From MKSF01 sp037190225 (GTDB taxonomy: Bacteria; Bacteroidota; Bacteroidia; Chitinophagales; Chitinophagaceae), in the NCBI GenBank assembly GCA_037190225.1, contig JBBCJL010000005.1:1-64000 (forward strand): DNA of 64,000 bases, written 5' to 3'. Below the pieces are notes generated by a model, which worked only from the letters and a program-made list of their open reading frames with translations, was not told the DNA's origin and made no database searches. Below are positions 15,382 to 27,800 of the stretch, piece after piece (position 1 is the first letter of the stretch; every line of letters starts with the position of its first letter). The position numbers and the translations under genes are program-made.

Positions 15382-16745
15382 TGATGATGCTTACCCGATC
15401 TTTCCTCACCTTCCTGTGTATGACAGCCGCAGTTGCAGGCTACAGCCAGTCGCCTGACAGCACTGCCACTTTTCACGTGCCGGAAACATTCCTGTTCGAA
15501 CAAGCCGCCCGCACCAGCAAAAAAGCGGTGGAAAAACAGATAGCCGGGGACCTCCGGAAGCTCAGGAAGCTGAACGATAAGCACGCGGCAGCCAATAAGC
15601 GGCTGCGTAAGCAGCTCAGCCGGCTGGATATTCATGCGGATACCCTGAAAAAATTCAACCCGGTACAGACCAAAGAGCTGGAGAAGCTCAAGAAATACGA
15701 TGCGATACTGCATAAGGAATTGAAAACGGATAAGTACAGCCAGGCATTGGCAGACCTGAGGAAGCAGGTAACGGACAACCAGAAGCAGGGCCGCTATATC
15801 CAGCAGGGGCTTAACCAGCTGCAGCTGGATGCCGGCAGGTATGATACCCGGATCCTGAAAAAGATAAAGATCGCCATGGATATGAAAAGGAACTGGCAAT
15901 CTTATTACGATGACCAGGATAAGATGGAAACGGCACTGCTCTATTTCATTGAAAAGTATAATAAGACCAACCCCGTTAAAAGCCCGTACCAGCAGGGAAG
16001 CACCCACGAAAGCCTCACCCGGGAAGGCTACCAGACCACACAGGGCGTAAAGCAGAACATCCAGGACAAATTCGGACTGGATGATGAGCAGTATAGTAAA
16101 TTGCTTACGGAAAAGCAGGAAGCCGCGCAGCGTGCGCACCTGGATAAGCTGCAGGAGCTGAAGACAAGGGCACAACAGGCCGGGAACAAGGCGCAGGAGC
16201 TAAAAAATACCTACCAGGGCATCCGCTATAACGAGGTGCGGGCCACGCCGTTCAGGTTACGCTTCAAACCCGTTTATAATTTCAATATCCAGCCTAAAAA
16301 TATTGTGACCAATAATAGCAGCCTCTTCATCAGCATAGGACTGGAACAGAAGCTGTCAGAAACGCTCAGGCAGGGTATCGGTATCAACAGCAATATCGGC
16401 TTCAATATCCGGAAGCCGTATTATCTTAAATACGACCACTGCTTCCTGTTCTATTATATCAAGTATCATCTTATCTGGGGCATCTCGCTGCAGGGAGGCT
16501 ATGAGTTCAACGTGTACAACCGTTACAGCAACAGCAGCGCAACCAGTGAACAGGGCGATAACCCGTTCAGGGAGTATCTCACCCGGAATCACAATAATAT
16601 CGCCTACCTGGGACTTTCCAAAAGCTACAGGATCAATAACAGCTGGCACGGGACCTTACTGGTGGGCTACGATTTTCTCTGGGATAAGGTCAGCACGTCC
16701 CAGAGCACGCCCTGGATCATACGATTGGGCATCAGGAAGAACTGA
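15381..16745 (+). CDS. Secreted coiled-coil protein with C-terminal barrel-like domain
   Basis: A 454-residue protein with a signal peptide (ending AVAGYSQ near residue 23). Residues ~40-275 are Lys/Glu/Gln/Leu-rich and predicted to form long coiled coils. From ~285 on the sequence changes to barrel-like strands (RLRFKPVYNFNIQ ... WIIRLGIRKN). The start codon overlaps the stop of the 818-aa gene by one base, so both are made together and may form one envelope complex. No named family is recognised. It is convergent with the DUF1835-type gene, with 16 bp between them. Confidence 0.6.
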   Translation: MMMLTRSFLTFLCMTAAVAGYSQSPDSTATFHVPETFLFEQAARTSKKAVEKQIAGDLRKLRKLNDKHAAANKRLRKQLSRLDIHADTLKKFNPVQTKELEKLKKYDAILHKELKTDKYSQALADLRKQVTDNQKQGRYIQQGLNQLQLDAGRYDTRILKKIKIAMDMKRNWQSYYDDQDKMETALLYFIEKYNKTNPVKSPYQQGSTHESLTREGYQTTQGVKQNIQDKFGLDDEQYSKLLTEKQEAAQRAHLDKLQELKTRAQQAGNKAQELKNTYQGIRYNEVRATPFRLRFKPVYNFNIQPKNIVTNNSSLFISIGLEQKLSETLRQGIGINSNIGFNIRKPYYLKYDHCFLFYYIKYHLIWGISLQGGYEFNVYNRYSNSSATSEQGDNPFREYLTRNHNNIAYLGLSKSYRINNSWHGTLLVGYDFLWDKVSTSQSTPWIIRLGIRKN

Positions 16746-16761
16746 CCTGTAAAACGCCTGC

Positions 16762-17550
16762 CTATGGTACCAGCTCATTGACGGTAAGGCTGCCCCCTTC
16801 GGCTTTCACCCGGGACTCCTGTATCAGGTACTGCAGCCTGTGATTCAGTATCAGCTGGTCGAATTCGCTGGCCTGCGGCTTTATCAGCGGCCACAGCCGC
16901 GCCCATTTCTTCTGGGGATGCAGCCTGATAATATCCAGGATCTTCTCATCGTAATAATCCTCTTCATGGACCGCTACCTGCTTGCCGCCTGATAATGCCC
17001 TGACGGTACCGGGATGCTGCTGGAAGAACTTCCATTCATCCCCGTCCGCCTCGATCTCGGAAGCGGTGATCACCCGGGATAGCTTAAGCGCCTTAACGAT
17101 ACCCCTGGCATTGATCTCCGTGAAGCTGCGGGGATAAAATAGCTGCAGCTCATCATCCAGGAAAGGCAGCCCGTTAATGTTGATGATATGCAAGCGGCCG
17201 GCCAGCGGCTTCAGGTAATGCAGCAGGAAGTAATAGGTCAGCAGCTCGGCTGCCTTATCTGACATCCAAAAATGCACCGTCAGCCCGCCCCCGGCCTCTG
17301 TGGAGCGCGCCGGAAGGGACAGGATATTTTCCAGGTCACGGATTGCATAGCTATTGCCGATATCGCCCTTCAGGCCGTTCCAGAACCGGTTCCGGAGCAG
17401 GGAGAAAGGTACCTCAGGCTGTCGCAGCGGCCCGTAGCTGTAGTCATCCGTTATGGCAAGGATCTCCGTATCCTCCACGTTTGATGCTTCCAGCGCAGCG
17501 GCTATATGCTGTGCCTGTTCCGTTCCTGTAACAATGTGTATGTGCTTCAT
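16762..17550 (-). CDS. DUF1835 domain-containing protein
   Basis: A 262-residue cytoplasmic protein. The start, MKHIHIVTGTEQAQHIAAAL, and the following YSYGPL motif match the DUF1835 pattern. The C-terminal ~110 residues (RLHPQKKWARLWPLIK ... LTVNELVP) fit the DUF3658 domain that usually accompanies it. The biochemical role is unknown. It has no signal peptide. It lies between the coupled envelope pair and the oxidase operon, facing the former. Confidence 0.7.
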   Translation of the reverse strand: MKHIHIVTGTEQAQHIAAALEASNVEDTEILAITDDYSYGPLRQPEVPFSLLRNRFWNGLKGDIGNSYAIRDLENILSLPARSTEAGGGLTVHFWMSDKAAELLTYYFLLHYLKPLAGRLHIININGLPFLDDELQLFYPRSFTEINARGIVKALKLSRVITASEIEADGDEWKFFQQHPGTVRALSGGKQVAVHEEDYYDEKILDIIRLHPQKKWARLWPLIKPQASEFDQLILNHRLQYLIQESRVKAEGGSLTVNELVP

Positions 17551-17599
17551 GTCCCTGTTATAAAATTACAGACAAAAATAGCGATCTGCCGCCAAATAA

Positions 17600-17630
17600 A
17601 AAGAGCTTAGCATTTAAATCTAAGCTCTTT
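17600..17630 (-). terminator. Terminator of the act-cox operon
   Basis: Perfect 11-bp stem AAAGAGCTTAG/CTAAGCTCTTT with a 9-base loop, just after the coxA stop on the minus strand. Confidence 0.75.
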
Positions 17631-17652
17631 CCGTATCATTAATTATTTTTTT

Positions 17653-19461
17653 CTAGTGGGATTCCTCACCGGGCTTTAAAGGCACGTTCTGCGGTATGAA
17701 GTCATTACCGTTACCATCATCCTTAAAGTCATAAGCCCATCTGTGCACTTCAGGGATCGGGCCTTCCCAGTTGCCGTGACCCGGCACCAGCGGTGTGGTC
17801 CATTCCAGCGTAGTGGATTTCCAAGGATTCAGATCCGTAACTTTTTTGCCTTTGAAGATGCTCATAAAGAAGTTGAAAACGAACAGCAGCTGGGCAAAGA
17901 ATACGATCACTACTACTATGGAGATGAATTTATTCAGCTCAGCAAACTGGCTGAAGGACTGCCATGCGCTGTAGTCATAGTATCTCCGTGGCATACCCGC
18001 CAGACCTTCATAGTGCATAGGCCAGAAGATCAGGTAAGCGCCGATGATGGTCACAAAGAAGTGGATATATCCTAAAGTATTGTTCATGAACCTGCCGTAC
18101 ATTTTAGGGAACCAATGGTAGATGCCCGCGAACATACCGAAGAAGGCAGACACACCCATTACAAGGTGGAAGTGCGCAATAACGAAGTACGTATCGTGCA
18201 GGTGTATATCCAGGGCGGAGTTACCTAACCAGATACCCGTCAGACCACCGGAAATGAACAGGGATACGAAGCCCAGGGAGAACATCATCGGAACGGTAAA
18301 TTTGATATTACCCCTCCATATGGTCGTTATCCAGTTGAATACCTTGATAGCGGAAGGAATGGCGATCAGCAGCGTCAGCAATACGAATATACTGCCCAGG
18401 AACGGCGACATACCCGTAACGAACATATGGTGCGCCCATACGATGAAGGCCAGTGTAGTGATACCCGCCAGGGATATGATCATCGCGATATAGCCGAAAA
18501 TAGGCTTCCTGGAGTGCGTGGCCAGTATCTCGGACGCCATACCCATACCCGGCAGCATTACGATATATACCTCAGGGTGACCCAGGAACCAGAACAGATG
18601 CTGGTACAGGATAGCGGAACCGCCGATATGGGATAAGGCCTTACCGCCTATAAATATTTCAGATAAGTAGAAAGAAGTACCGAAGTGACGGTCGAATATC
18701 AGCAGCACGAAACCGGAAGTCAGTACAGGGAAAGATAACAGACCGAGAACGGCAGTGAACATAAATGCCCACATGGTCAGCGGCATCCTGGTCATCTTCA
18801 TACCCTTGGTACGCATATTCAGAATAGTTGAAACATAGTTCAGACCACCCAGGAGCTGCGACACAACGAATAAGACCATAGATATCAGCCAGAGATCCAT
18901 ACCAAGGCCGGAACCCAGGGACGCTTCCTTAAGCGCCGACAAAGGCGGATAGGTCGTCCAGCCGCCGGCAGCAGGGCCGGTCTGGATGAATAAGGAGATC
19001 ATCATGATCACGCTGGAAACAAAGAAGAACCAGTAGGAGAGCATATTCATGAACGGAGACGCCATATCCCTGGCTCCTATCTGCAGCGGGATCAGGTAGT
19101 TACTGAAAGTACCGGACAGGCCTGCCGTCAATACGAAGAATACCAGGATGGTACCGTGCATGGTAACCAGTGCGTAATAGAATTCCGGAGATAATTTACC
19201 GCCTTTGGCCCATTCTCCCAGCACCTGCTCCATCAAAGGAAAGGTATCTTCAGGAAAACCCAGTTGGAGACGGAAAAAAACAGAAAATAAAGCCCCGATA
19301 ATAGCCCATATTATACCGGAAATCAGATATTGCTTCCCGATTATCTTATGATCCTGACTAAATACATATTTCCATATAAAATGCTGTTCATGGTGCTCGT
19401 GGTGATGATCATGACTTGCTCCATGATGTACTTGTTCGTGTCCAAGTGTAGCTGTACTCAT
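17653..19461 (-). CDS. ctaD: Cytochrome c oxidase subunit I
   Basis: A 602-residue heme-copper oxidase catalytic subunit that reduces oxygen to water and pumps protons. Visible ligands include the WFLGHPEVYIVMLPG helix (Cu-B His and the cross-linked Tyr), the AHHMF pair of His ligands, and HDTYFVIAHFHLVMG with the two heme-binding His. About 12 membrane helices follow a His-rich N-terminal tail. The GHPEVY motif and K-channel type residues suit an A1-type oxidase. It is the last gene of the act-cox operon, 75 bp after subunit II. No subunit III or IV gene follows before the terminator. Confidence 0.97.
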   Translation of the reverse strand: MSTATLGHEQVHHGASHDHHHEHHEQHFIWKYVFSQDHKIIGKQYLISGIIWAIIGALFSVFFRLQLGFPEDTFPLMEQVLGEWAKGGKLSPEFYYALVTMHGTILVFFVLTAGLSGTFSNYLIPLQIGARDMASPFMNMLSYWFFFVSSVIMMISLFIQTGPAAGGWTTYPPLSALKEASLGSGLGMDLWLISMVLFVVSQLLGGLNYVSTILNMRTKGMKMTRMPLTMWAFMFTAVLGLLSFPVLTSGFVLLIFDRHFGTSFYLSEIFIGGKALSHIGGSAILYQHLFWFLGHPEVYIVMLPGMGMASEILATHSRKPIFGYIAMIISLAGITTLAFIVWAHHMFVTGMSPFLGSIFVLLTLLIAIPSAIKVFNWITTIWRGNIKFTVPMMFSLGFVSLFISGGLTGIWLGNSALDIHLHDTYFVIAHFHLVMGVSAFFGMFAGIYHWFPKMYGRFMNNTLGYIHFFVTIIGAYLIFWPMHYEGLAGMPRRYYDYSAWQSFSQFAELNKFISIVVVIVFFAQLLFVFNFFMSIFKGKKVTDLNPWKSTTLEWTTPLVPGHGNWEGPIPEVHRWAYDFKDDGNGNDFIPQNVPLKPGEESH

Positions 19462-19536
19462 CTTTATTTATATTTAAAACTTCTAAGTCTGAAGTAAGAT
19501 TATTAAAATTCTGATTATTAACTGTTAGATCGTTAC

Positions 19537-20583
19537 TTAATGCCGCGCAACCACATTGGCCGTTGCCGTATCAGCCGCCGGTGCAGTAGGAGCAGCAGCC
19601 GGAGCCTCCTCGTTCAGGGTGGAATAATGCGATTTCTGCTCTTTCAGCCACCCTGCGAACTCTTCTGCCGTCTGTACGATGATAGTACCTCTCATTGCAT
19701 AGTGACCTTTACCGCACATTTCCGAACAGGCTATTTCATAAACAAAATCCTTGTTGCCGGTAATGCCTTTCATCTCTTCCGTAGTGATGGTAGGTGTGAA
19801 CCAGATGGTTGTGGTGATACCGGGCACCAGGTCCATTTTTACACGGAAGTGGTTCATACCCACGTTATGTATCACATCTCTTGATCCAAGCACCAGCTTT
19901 ACAGGCTGATCCTTTACAATATGCAGCTCACCGGTCTGGATGATAATATCATCGTGGGAGGCCTTATCCTTCCAGTCAAGGCCCAGAGGATTGGTCGCGT
20001 CATCAATCAGCCTGAAGTTCTTTTCACCGAAAACACCGTCAGGTCCGGGATATCTTACGATAAAGTTGAACTGCTTACCTGTAATTTCCACAATCATAGC
20101 ATCGGCAGGAGCAGGAGATGTGAAGGCCATCCAGTTTCTAAGACCTACCACTACCAGCACCAGCAGCACCAGAGCGGGAACAGTAGTCCATAATACTTCC
20201 AGCTTGTTGTTGTGCGGGTAGTAAAAAGATTTCTTGCCCTCTTTGTGCTGATATTTGTAGGAAAAGTAAAATAATAAGATATGCGTAGCCAGAAACACGA
20301 AGCCTGTAATGTATAATGTTACTTTCAGCATACTGTCATATTCCACCCCCTGCGCTGAAGCTGAAACAGGCAACATCATCGGCATCATATATTGATGGCA
20401 TTTATAAATACCAACCAGGCCCAGTATAAAAAATCCAACCCATAACCAGGACATCAACTTATTGGTTGACGCAGCCACTCTTTCCTCACCTTTTAAAATT
20501 GTTGCCATTTCCCCGGCCCTGGCGATTTGATAGATCACTATGAAGACCAGAACAACTAAAGCTGTAATTATTAACGCTGACAT
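19537..20583 (-). CDS. ctaC: Cytochrome c oxidase subunit II
   Basis: A 348-residue protein with the Cu-A site CSEMCGKGHYAM near residue 284 (both Cys, the Glu, the His and the Met are present). The site accepts electrons from a cytochrome c or from alternative complex III. About three hydrophobic segments lie in the first ~130 residues, one more than the usual two. The C-terminal tail is Ala/Pro-rich. No CxxCH heme domain is fused, so electrons must come from the heme subunits encoded upstream. Confidence 0.96.
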   Translation of the reverse strand: MSALIITALVVLVFIVIYQIARAGEMATILKGEERVAASTNKLMSWLWVGFFILGLVGIYKCHQYMMPMMLPVSASAQGVEYDSMLKVTLYITGFVFLATHILLFYFSYKYQHKEGKKSFYYPHNNKLEVLWTTVPALVLLVLVVVGLRNWMAFTSPAPADAMIVEITGKQFNFIVRYPGPDGVFGEKNFRLIDDATNPLGLDWKDKASHDDIIIQTGELHIVKDQPVKLVLGSRDVIHNVGMNHFRVKMDLVPGITTTIWFTPTITTEEMKGITGNKDFVYEIACSEMCGKGHYAMRGTIIVQTAEEFAGWLKEQKSHYSTLNEEAPAAAPTAPAADTATANVVARH

Positions 20584-20657
20584 TGTAAATTGTTGTTTAT
20601 ATTATTCAATAAGCCAAAAGGCAATGAAATTCTCTGATTTATTCTCTTATAATATTA

Positions 20658-21878
20658 TTAGCTGATATGCACCAGTGTCTCTTTCAGTAAAGGATGATTC
20701 TCCGTAACCAGGCTGGCCTTGGACAAGGTATTGGAAACAGCAAGGATCAATATACCCGCAAAGAGGAACGGCACGCCCAGTTCAAACCAGTTCAGGAACC
20801 AGTTCTCCTGCATAGGAGAAGGATTGATCATCATATAGAAGTCTATCCAGTGACCGAAAATGATCATAAAGGCGATGAATACCAGCGTAAAATAGTTACG
20901 CTTGCTGGGACGGGACATCAGTATGAATATAGGCAATACCAGGTTGATAATAATATTGGCATAGAAGAAGAAGCTGTAAGGCCCCTGCATTCTTATTTTG
21001 AAGTAGGTCGTTTCCTCAGGGATGTTACCGTACCAGATCAGCATAAACTGGGAGAACCACAGGTAAGTCCAGAATATACTGAAGGCGAACATGAATTTAC
21101 CCAGATCGTGGATGTGCTCCTTGGTAACCAGCTTCAGCGCATTTTTACCTTTCAGGTAGACCACCCACAATAATATCAGGGAAATACCGCTTACGAACGC
21201 AGAAGCGAATACATACCAGGAGAATAAGGTAGAGAACCAGTGGGCATCAATGCTCATGATCCAGAACCAGGGAATGGTGCTCATCATGGTCAATGCGTAT
21301 ACAAAAAGGAAAGCACCGCTCAAAGCTATCACGCCCCAGTATATCTTAGTGCTGTTCTTGGGAGCAGTTTCCTGGGCTATGGATCTCTGACGGAATTTGA
21401 TACCGAACCAGCTCCATAATACCACGGCTACCACGGAAAAGCCTACGAACATTCCAGGGTTCAGGAAGGCGGATTTGCCCTGCAGGATCTTATCATCACC
21501 GGGATGTGTCCAGTGATAGATAGGATTATGACCGTTATGATCGGCAGCACCGAAAACGATAGCGAACAGAACGGCCAGCGCAATAACACCGAATATCCAT
21601 ACATTCGCCCCGATGGCTTCCGGGATCCTTTTATATGCCAGGATCCAGCCGCCCTGGGCCAGGGATGCAGCCGCCTGGATAAAGATAGATGCTACACAGA
21701 TGAACAGGAAAAATACACTGTTGTGCAACAAAGAAACCCAAAAACGACTGTGATCGATTTCGTTAGCACTACCCAATAAAGTGATACCGCCCGCAATAAG
21801 GGTCAGCAATCCTATAATCAATAATGCGAAACCGGTAGTCTTCAATTTCGCCGGTACTGTAAAACGTTCCGTCATCAT
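20658..21878 (-). CDS. actF: Alternative complex III subunit ActF (quinol:cytochrome c oxidoreductase membrane subunit)
   Basis: A 406-residue protein with about ten membrane helices, matching ActF, a shorter relative of the NrfD-like ActC. In the known complex it forms part of the membrane domain. Two adjacent ATG codons (21878 and 21875) can start it. It sits between actE and the oxidase subunit II gene, the order known from other Bacteroidota. Confidence 0.9.
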   Translation of the reverse strand: MMTERFTVPAKLKTTGFALLIIGLLTLIAGGITLLGSANEIDHSRFWVSLLHNSVFFLFICVASIFIQAAASLAQGGWILAYKRIPEAIGANVWIFGVIALAVLFAIVFGAADHNGHNPIYHWTHPGDDKILQGKSAFLNPGMFVGFSVVAVVLWSWFGIKFRQRSIAQETAPKNSTKIYWGVIALSGAFLFVYALTMMSTIPWFWIMSIDAHWFSTLFSWYVFASAFVSGISLILLWVVYLKGKNALKLVTKEHIHDLGKFMFAFSIFWTYLWFSQFMLIWYGNIPEETTYFKIRMQGPYSFFFYANIIINLVLPIFILMSRPSKRNYFTLVFIAFMIIFGHWIDFYMMINPSPMQENWFLNWFELGVPFLFAGILILAVSNTLSKASLVTENHPLLKETLVHIS

Positions 21879-21944
21879 AACTTAATAACCGTTCAAACGG
21901 TAAACTTAATTTAGTTAAAAATTCAAAATTATCAAAGAATAAAA

Positions 21945-22607
21945 TTAGTGTGCCGTACCGGGTGCCTTTGCCGTATCGGCGGTTGCAGGTGCAGGCGCTA
22001 CCGCTGTACTGCCGTTGCCTGCCTCAGCCAGCATGGTAAAAGGCGCACCACCATTCTCACTTTGTACTTTCTTAATATAGGCTATCACTTTCCATCTTTC
22101 ATGCTCTTTCAGCTGGCTGGCATAGGAACCCATAACGTTCTTACCGTACATGATAGCATAATATATTTTACCTTCCGGCATATTGATGTAATTCTCACCT
22201 TTCAGGTTGGCCGGCATCGCGGCGAATTTACCGCTTGCGAATAAAGGCCCCTGCCCGTCCAGCTTCTGGCCGTGGCAGATACCGCAATGAATATCATAAT
22301 GCAGCTTACCCTGAGCCAGCTCCTGCTCCGTGAACTTATAAGGAGATTTCAATGCATAATACTGGGTAGTATCATCCTTGGTAAGATGCGTAGGCAAGGC
22401 ATGACCACGGGCTATCGTTCCCTGTACAGGCTTTAAACTTGTAGGCTCCCCTTCTACCGGCCCTTTTGTATAAGCGTCATAAGCCTGGGAATACACCATA
22501 TCAGGAACATAGGTCTTACCGGGATTCCTGCGTACACCACCACTGTTACAAGCTACAGCAAACATTGTTCCGGCTGCAAGTATTGAAATAATAATGTTCT
22601 TATTCAT
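21945..22607 (-). CDS. actE: Alternative complex III subunit ActE, monoheme cytochrome c lipoprotein
   Basis: A 220-residue protein with a signal peptide and lipobox (AVAC), so it is lipid-anchored on the periplasmic side. One heme-binding site, CGICH, lies near residue 112, and a distal Met is likely in the NVMGSY region. It passes electrons from ActA toward the oxidase. The C-terminus has an Ala/Pro/Thr-rich tail like that of subunit II. Confidence 0.93.
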   Translation of the reverse strand: MNKNIIISILAAGTMFAVACNSGGVRRNPGKTYVPDMVYSQAYDAYTKGPVEGEPTSLKPVQGTIARGHALPTHLTKDDTTQYYALKSPYKFTEQELAQGKLHYDIHCGICHGQKLDGQGPLFASGKFAAMPANLKGENYINMPEGKIYYAIMYGKNVMGSYASQLKEHERWKVIAYIKKVQSENGGAPFTMLAEAGNGSTAVAPAPATADTAKAPGTAH

Positions 22608-22648
22608 TGTATAATTATATCTGAAATCCAGTTTTACCTGAAAACATT

Positions 22649-23227
22649 TTATGCAAAATTTTTAGTATAATCTTCGTCCTTGTCCCAGCGGCCGAACCAC
22701 CAGCCGTCTTCCGCCACCTGTACATTGGTCTCCAGGGGATGGGTTCCGGCCAAGAATTCCATGATCTCGTTCTGCTGCTCATCTTCAGGAATTTCCACTA
22801 CCAGCACAAAATAATCATCTGTCTGCCTGGGATGGAAAACGTGCTTTTTAACACCCGGCATGATCTGGTTCAGGTAGCAATAGGTCAGCACCATACCCAC
22901 AGCGGCAAATAATACCGTCAACTCGAAGGTGATGGGAATGAATGCAGGCAGCGCAAAGAACGGCTTACCGCCATAATTGATAGGCCAGTCGGACGTGAAG
23001 ATCCAGCTCATAAAGCCCAGGGCAGTCGCTGTACCGGTAAGACCGAAACAGAAGCCGGCAATGTGCAGGTCCGTATCCTTATGTCCCATAGCTACATCCA
23101 GACCGTGCACCGGGAACGGCGTGTACACATCGTGCAATTTATAACCACTGTTTCTTACTTTATCTACAGCCGCAAATAATGGTGCTTCATCATCAAAACA
23201 TGCAACTGCGAATTTTTTTATAGCCAT
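22649..23227 (-). CDS. actD: Alternative complex III subunit ActD (DUF3341)
   Basis: A 192-residue protein. MAIKKFAVACFDDEAPLFAAVDKVRNSGY is the typical DUF3341 opening, and two membrane helices (about 70-92 and 105-130) follow. It anchors the peripheral subunits to the membrane part. It lies 53 bp after actC and 42 bp before actE. Confidence 0.93.
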   Translation of the reverse strand: MAIKKFAVACFDDEAPLFAAVDKVRNSGYKLHDVYTPFPVHGLDVAMGHKDTDLHIAGFCFGLTGTATALGFMSWIFTSDWPINYGGKPFFALPAFIPITFELTVLFAAVGMVLTYCYLNQIMPGVKKHVFHPRQTDDYFVLVVEIPEDEQQNEIMEFLAGTHPLETNVQVAEDGWWFGRWDKDEDYTKNFA

Positions 23228-23279
23228 TTTATTTTAAATTCTATTAGTTAATGTAACAATTTTAAGATTTACACCTTAA

Positions 23280-24713
<1,434 letters not shown>

Positions 24714-24801
24714 AACTCTGTTAATTCTACCCTATAAAGGGCCTGTTTATTATTCCTAAATAAAGTTATTTAATATATACCTGAATTTTTCGTGCCCTGC
24801 C

Positions 24802-27800
24802 TTAAAGATTTTTCACCTGGAAGACATCCTGCTCCTTATCCTTAGCTACAATGGCATCCGTATTCCTGATCTTGGACAAATAGCTGATATTTGGTAATAC
24901 GTGCAGGTATTCAAGTACATAGAATACACGCTCACTGTTTTCCTCGTAACGCTCTTTGTATATTTTACTTTCCGTATCGTTCACATTACCGAAAGTGATA
25001 CAGTCACCGGCACACGCTTTCTGGCAGGCTACCTGCACATCTGCATCCTTCAGCGGTCGGCCTTCCATTTTGGCAGCCAGCTTACCGGCCTGTAACCTTT
25101 GCACGCAGAAAGAACATTTCTCCATCACACCACGGCTACGTACCGTAACATCCGGGTTCAGCACCATACGGGTAATATCATCATTGATATCATCCCTGCG
25201 GCCGTCCTGGTACAGGTTGTCAGCAAAGCTGTCCGCGCCGTTCCAGTCAAACCAGTTAAAGTGACGCACTTTATAAGGACAGTTGTTTGCACAATATTTG
25301 GTACCGATACAACGGTTATAGGCCATCTGGTTCAGACCCTCATCAGAGTGGTTGGTAGCAGATACCGGACAAACGTTCTCACATGGAGCGTTATCACAGT
25401 GCTGACACAGCATAGGCTGGTAAATGGTCTGTATCGTATCCGGATCGTCAGGATTACCGGAGAAGTAACGGTCAATACGGATCCAGCTCATTTCCTGCGC
25501 CACCAGCACCCTGTCCTTACCCACCACGGAAATATTATTTTCCGCCTGGCAGGCGATCACACAGGCACCGCAGCCCGTACAGGCGTTCAGGTCGATGCTC
25601 ATACCCCATTTGATACCGTGCTTCTCGTGCACAGGGTATAAGGTACCGTTCTTTTCAAAATCCTTGTCATGCTTCAGGGCCTGCTCACCGGCAGAGGCCT
25701 TATCCTCACCGTGCTCTTCGTGATGCCCTTCCCAATGTAAGGTAGTATAGTGACCTAATTCCTTCTTACGCTTGTTCAGCAGGAAGTTCGGATCTTTCTT
25801 AAATTCTTCTAAAGTGAATTCCTGTATGATCTCCCGGCCTTCATAGCTGTGGTGGGTCTGCGTAATAGCCACGGGATAGAACGCCGAGGTCAGCTCTACC
25901 GTGCCCACGTTGTAGTTTATAAAGGTAGTACCGGTGTACCGGCCGAAATGATAGACATTCTTACCCAGATCGGCAGCTGCCTTACCTACGTTCTTGCTGC
26001 GGCCGTAACCCACGGCAATAGCGATCACGTCATTGTGCATACCGGGAAGCACCACAACAGGCAGCTCTACTTCTTTGTTATTGACAGTAACTTTTAATAC
26101 GCGTTTTTTATGATCTACCTGGTTGTGCAGGGTCAGTTCTGACTCAAATTTCTCCTTGGCGGTCTTATAGGACATACAGATGTAGTTGTCCCAGGTAGCG
26201 CGCGTTACAGGATCCGGCATCTCCAGCAGCCATGGATTATTGGAGTGGCTGCCCCCGTAACCGATCGCTACGGATTCATAGATCAGCACTTCGTACTGGC
26301 CGTCCGTATTTCCTTTATAAGCGTTTACAGCAGCAATCGCGCCATCAACGGCAGCTCCGCTGAAGGAACCTGAAGCAACAGGCGCTTCCGTTACAATAAC
26401 ACCGTCCTGTAAGGCCTTATCAAATGCAGACTGGCCTAATTTGCCAGCCCAGTAAGCATTAAAGATCGTATGATAAGTATCCGTGATGCCTGCCCAGGTC
26501 AGTAAGGAATCCTGGAAGGCCCTTGTCTTGAATAATGGAGCGATGGTAGGCTGGATGAAAGAATAGTGACCGGATTTCGGTTCTGCATCTCCCCAGCTTT
26601 CCAGCCAGTGGTGGTCGGGAACCACATATTGACATTTTTCTGCCGTCTCATCCAGTCTTTCAGCAAAGGACACGGACAGGCCAACCTTGGCCAGACCGCT
26701 GTTGAATTTCTCAGCGTCCAGATAATCGTAGGAAGGATTGACACCGTGAATGAATACCGCACCCACCTGGCCGGCGTTCATAGCATCAACGAAAGCAACG
26801 AATTCCTTATCGTTGCCCTGCTTGTAGTTGGAGGTCGCTCCCCAGCTGATGGTATTGCCATAGGCGCCGATAGCATTATTGATGGCATTGACAATGATCT
26901 GTACATTGACGTCATTGCTGCCGCACACTACCAGGCCGTTATTCTTTAATTCTTTTGCCGCGCTGCTGATCAGCCTGTTCAGCTTATCAGAACCGGTTTG
27001 GGGAGCAGCCCCGGAAACAACAGCCTGATAAAGGGCTGCCGCCACCTTGCCGTATTCTGACGGCTTGCAGGTAGCGCGCTCATCGGCGTTGGAGCCTGTC
27101 ATGCTCATCATGGCCTCTACCTGGTAATGCTTGGACATAGCAGGATTTTTGGCCGATATCTTTCTGTTCAGGTTATAACCGTGATTGAATTCGTTGGGAG
27201 CCAGCCACGTACCCAGGAAATCCGCGCCCAGGGAGAAAATGGTCTTGGCTTTCTCAAAATGGTAGGAAGGTATGGCGTTCCTTCCGAAAGTAGCATCATT
27301 GGCTAATGCCAGCCCATTATAGGAAACCGGGTCATACTGGATATGCCTGGCGTTGGGATATCTGGATTTGAATTGCTCGATCACTACTTTGGTAGTGGGG
27401 CTCAGTATTGTGCCCGTAAGCAGGTAAACAGCACCGCCGGCGCCAGACAGCGCCTGCTTTATGGGAGTATCGACAGCTTCAAAGGTATCTACCGGATTAC
27501 CCTTTACCAGGGGCTGGCGCAACCTTGCCTTGTCATACAAACTCAAAGTAGATGCGATCACCCTTGCAGAAACCACCCCGTTGGTAATAGAAGACAATTC
27601 ATTGCCTTCTACCATGATAGGACGGCCTTCTCTTGTCTTAACCACTACAGCAGCATAATCACCATTGTCAACAAAAGAAGAAGCGTAAAAGTTAGCTACA
27701 CCCGGAGTAATATCTTCTGGTTTAATAGCATAAGGAATCGCTTTTCTTACAGGCATTTCACAGCTTGCGGCTACCGTAGCAGCCAAAGTGCTGAAACCGA

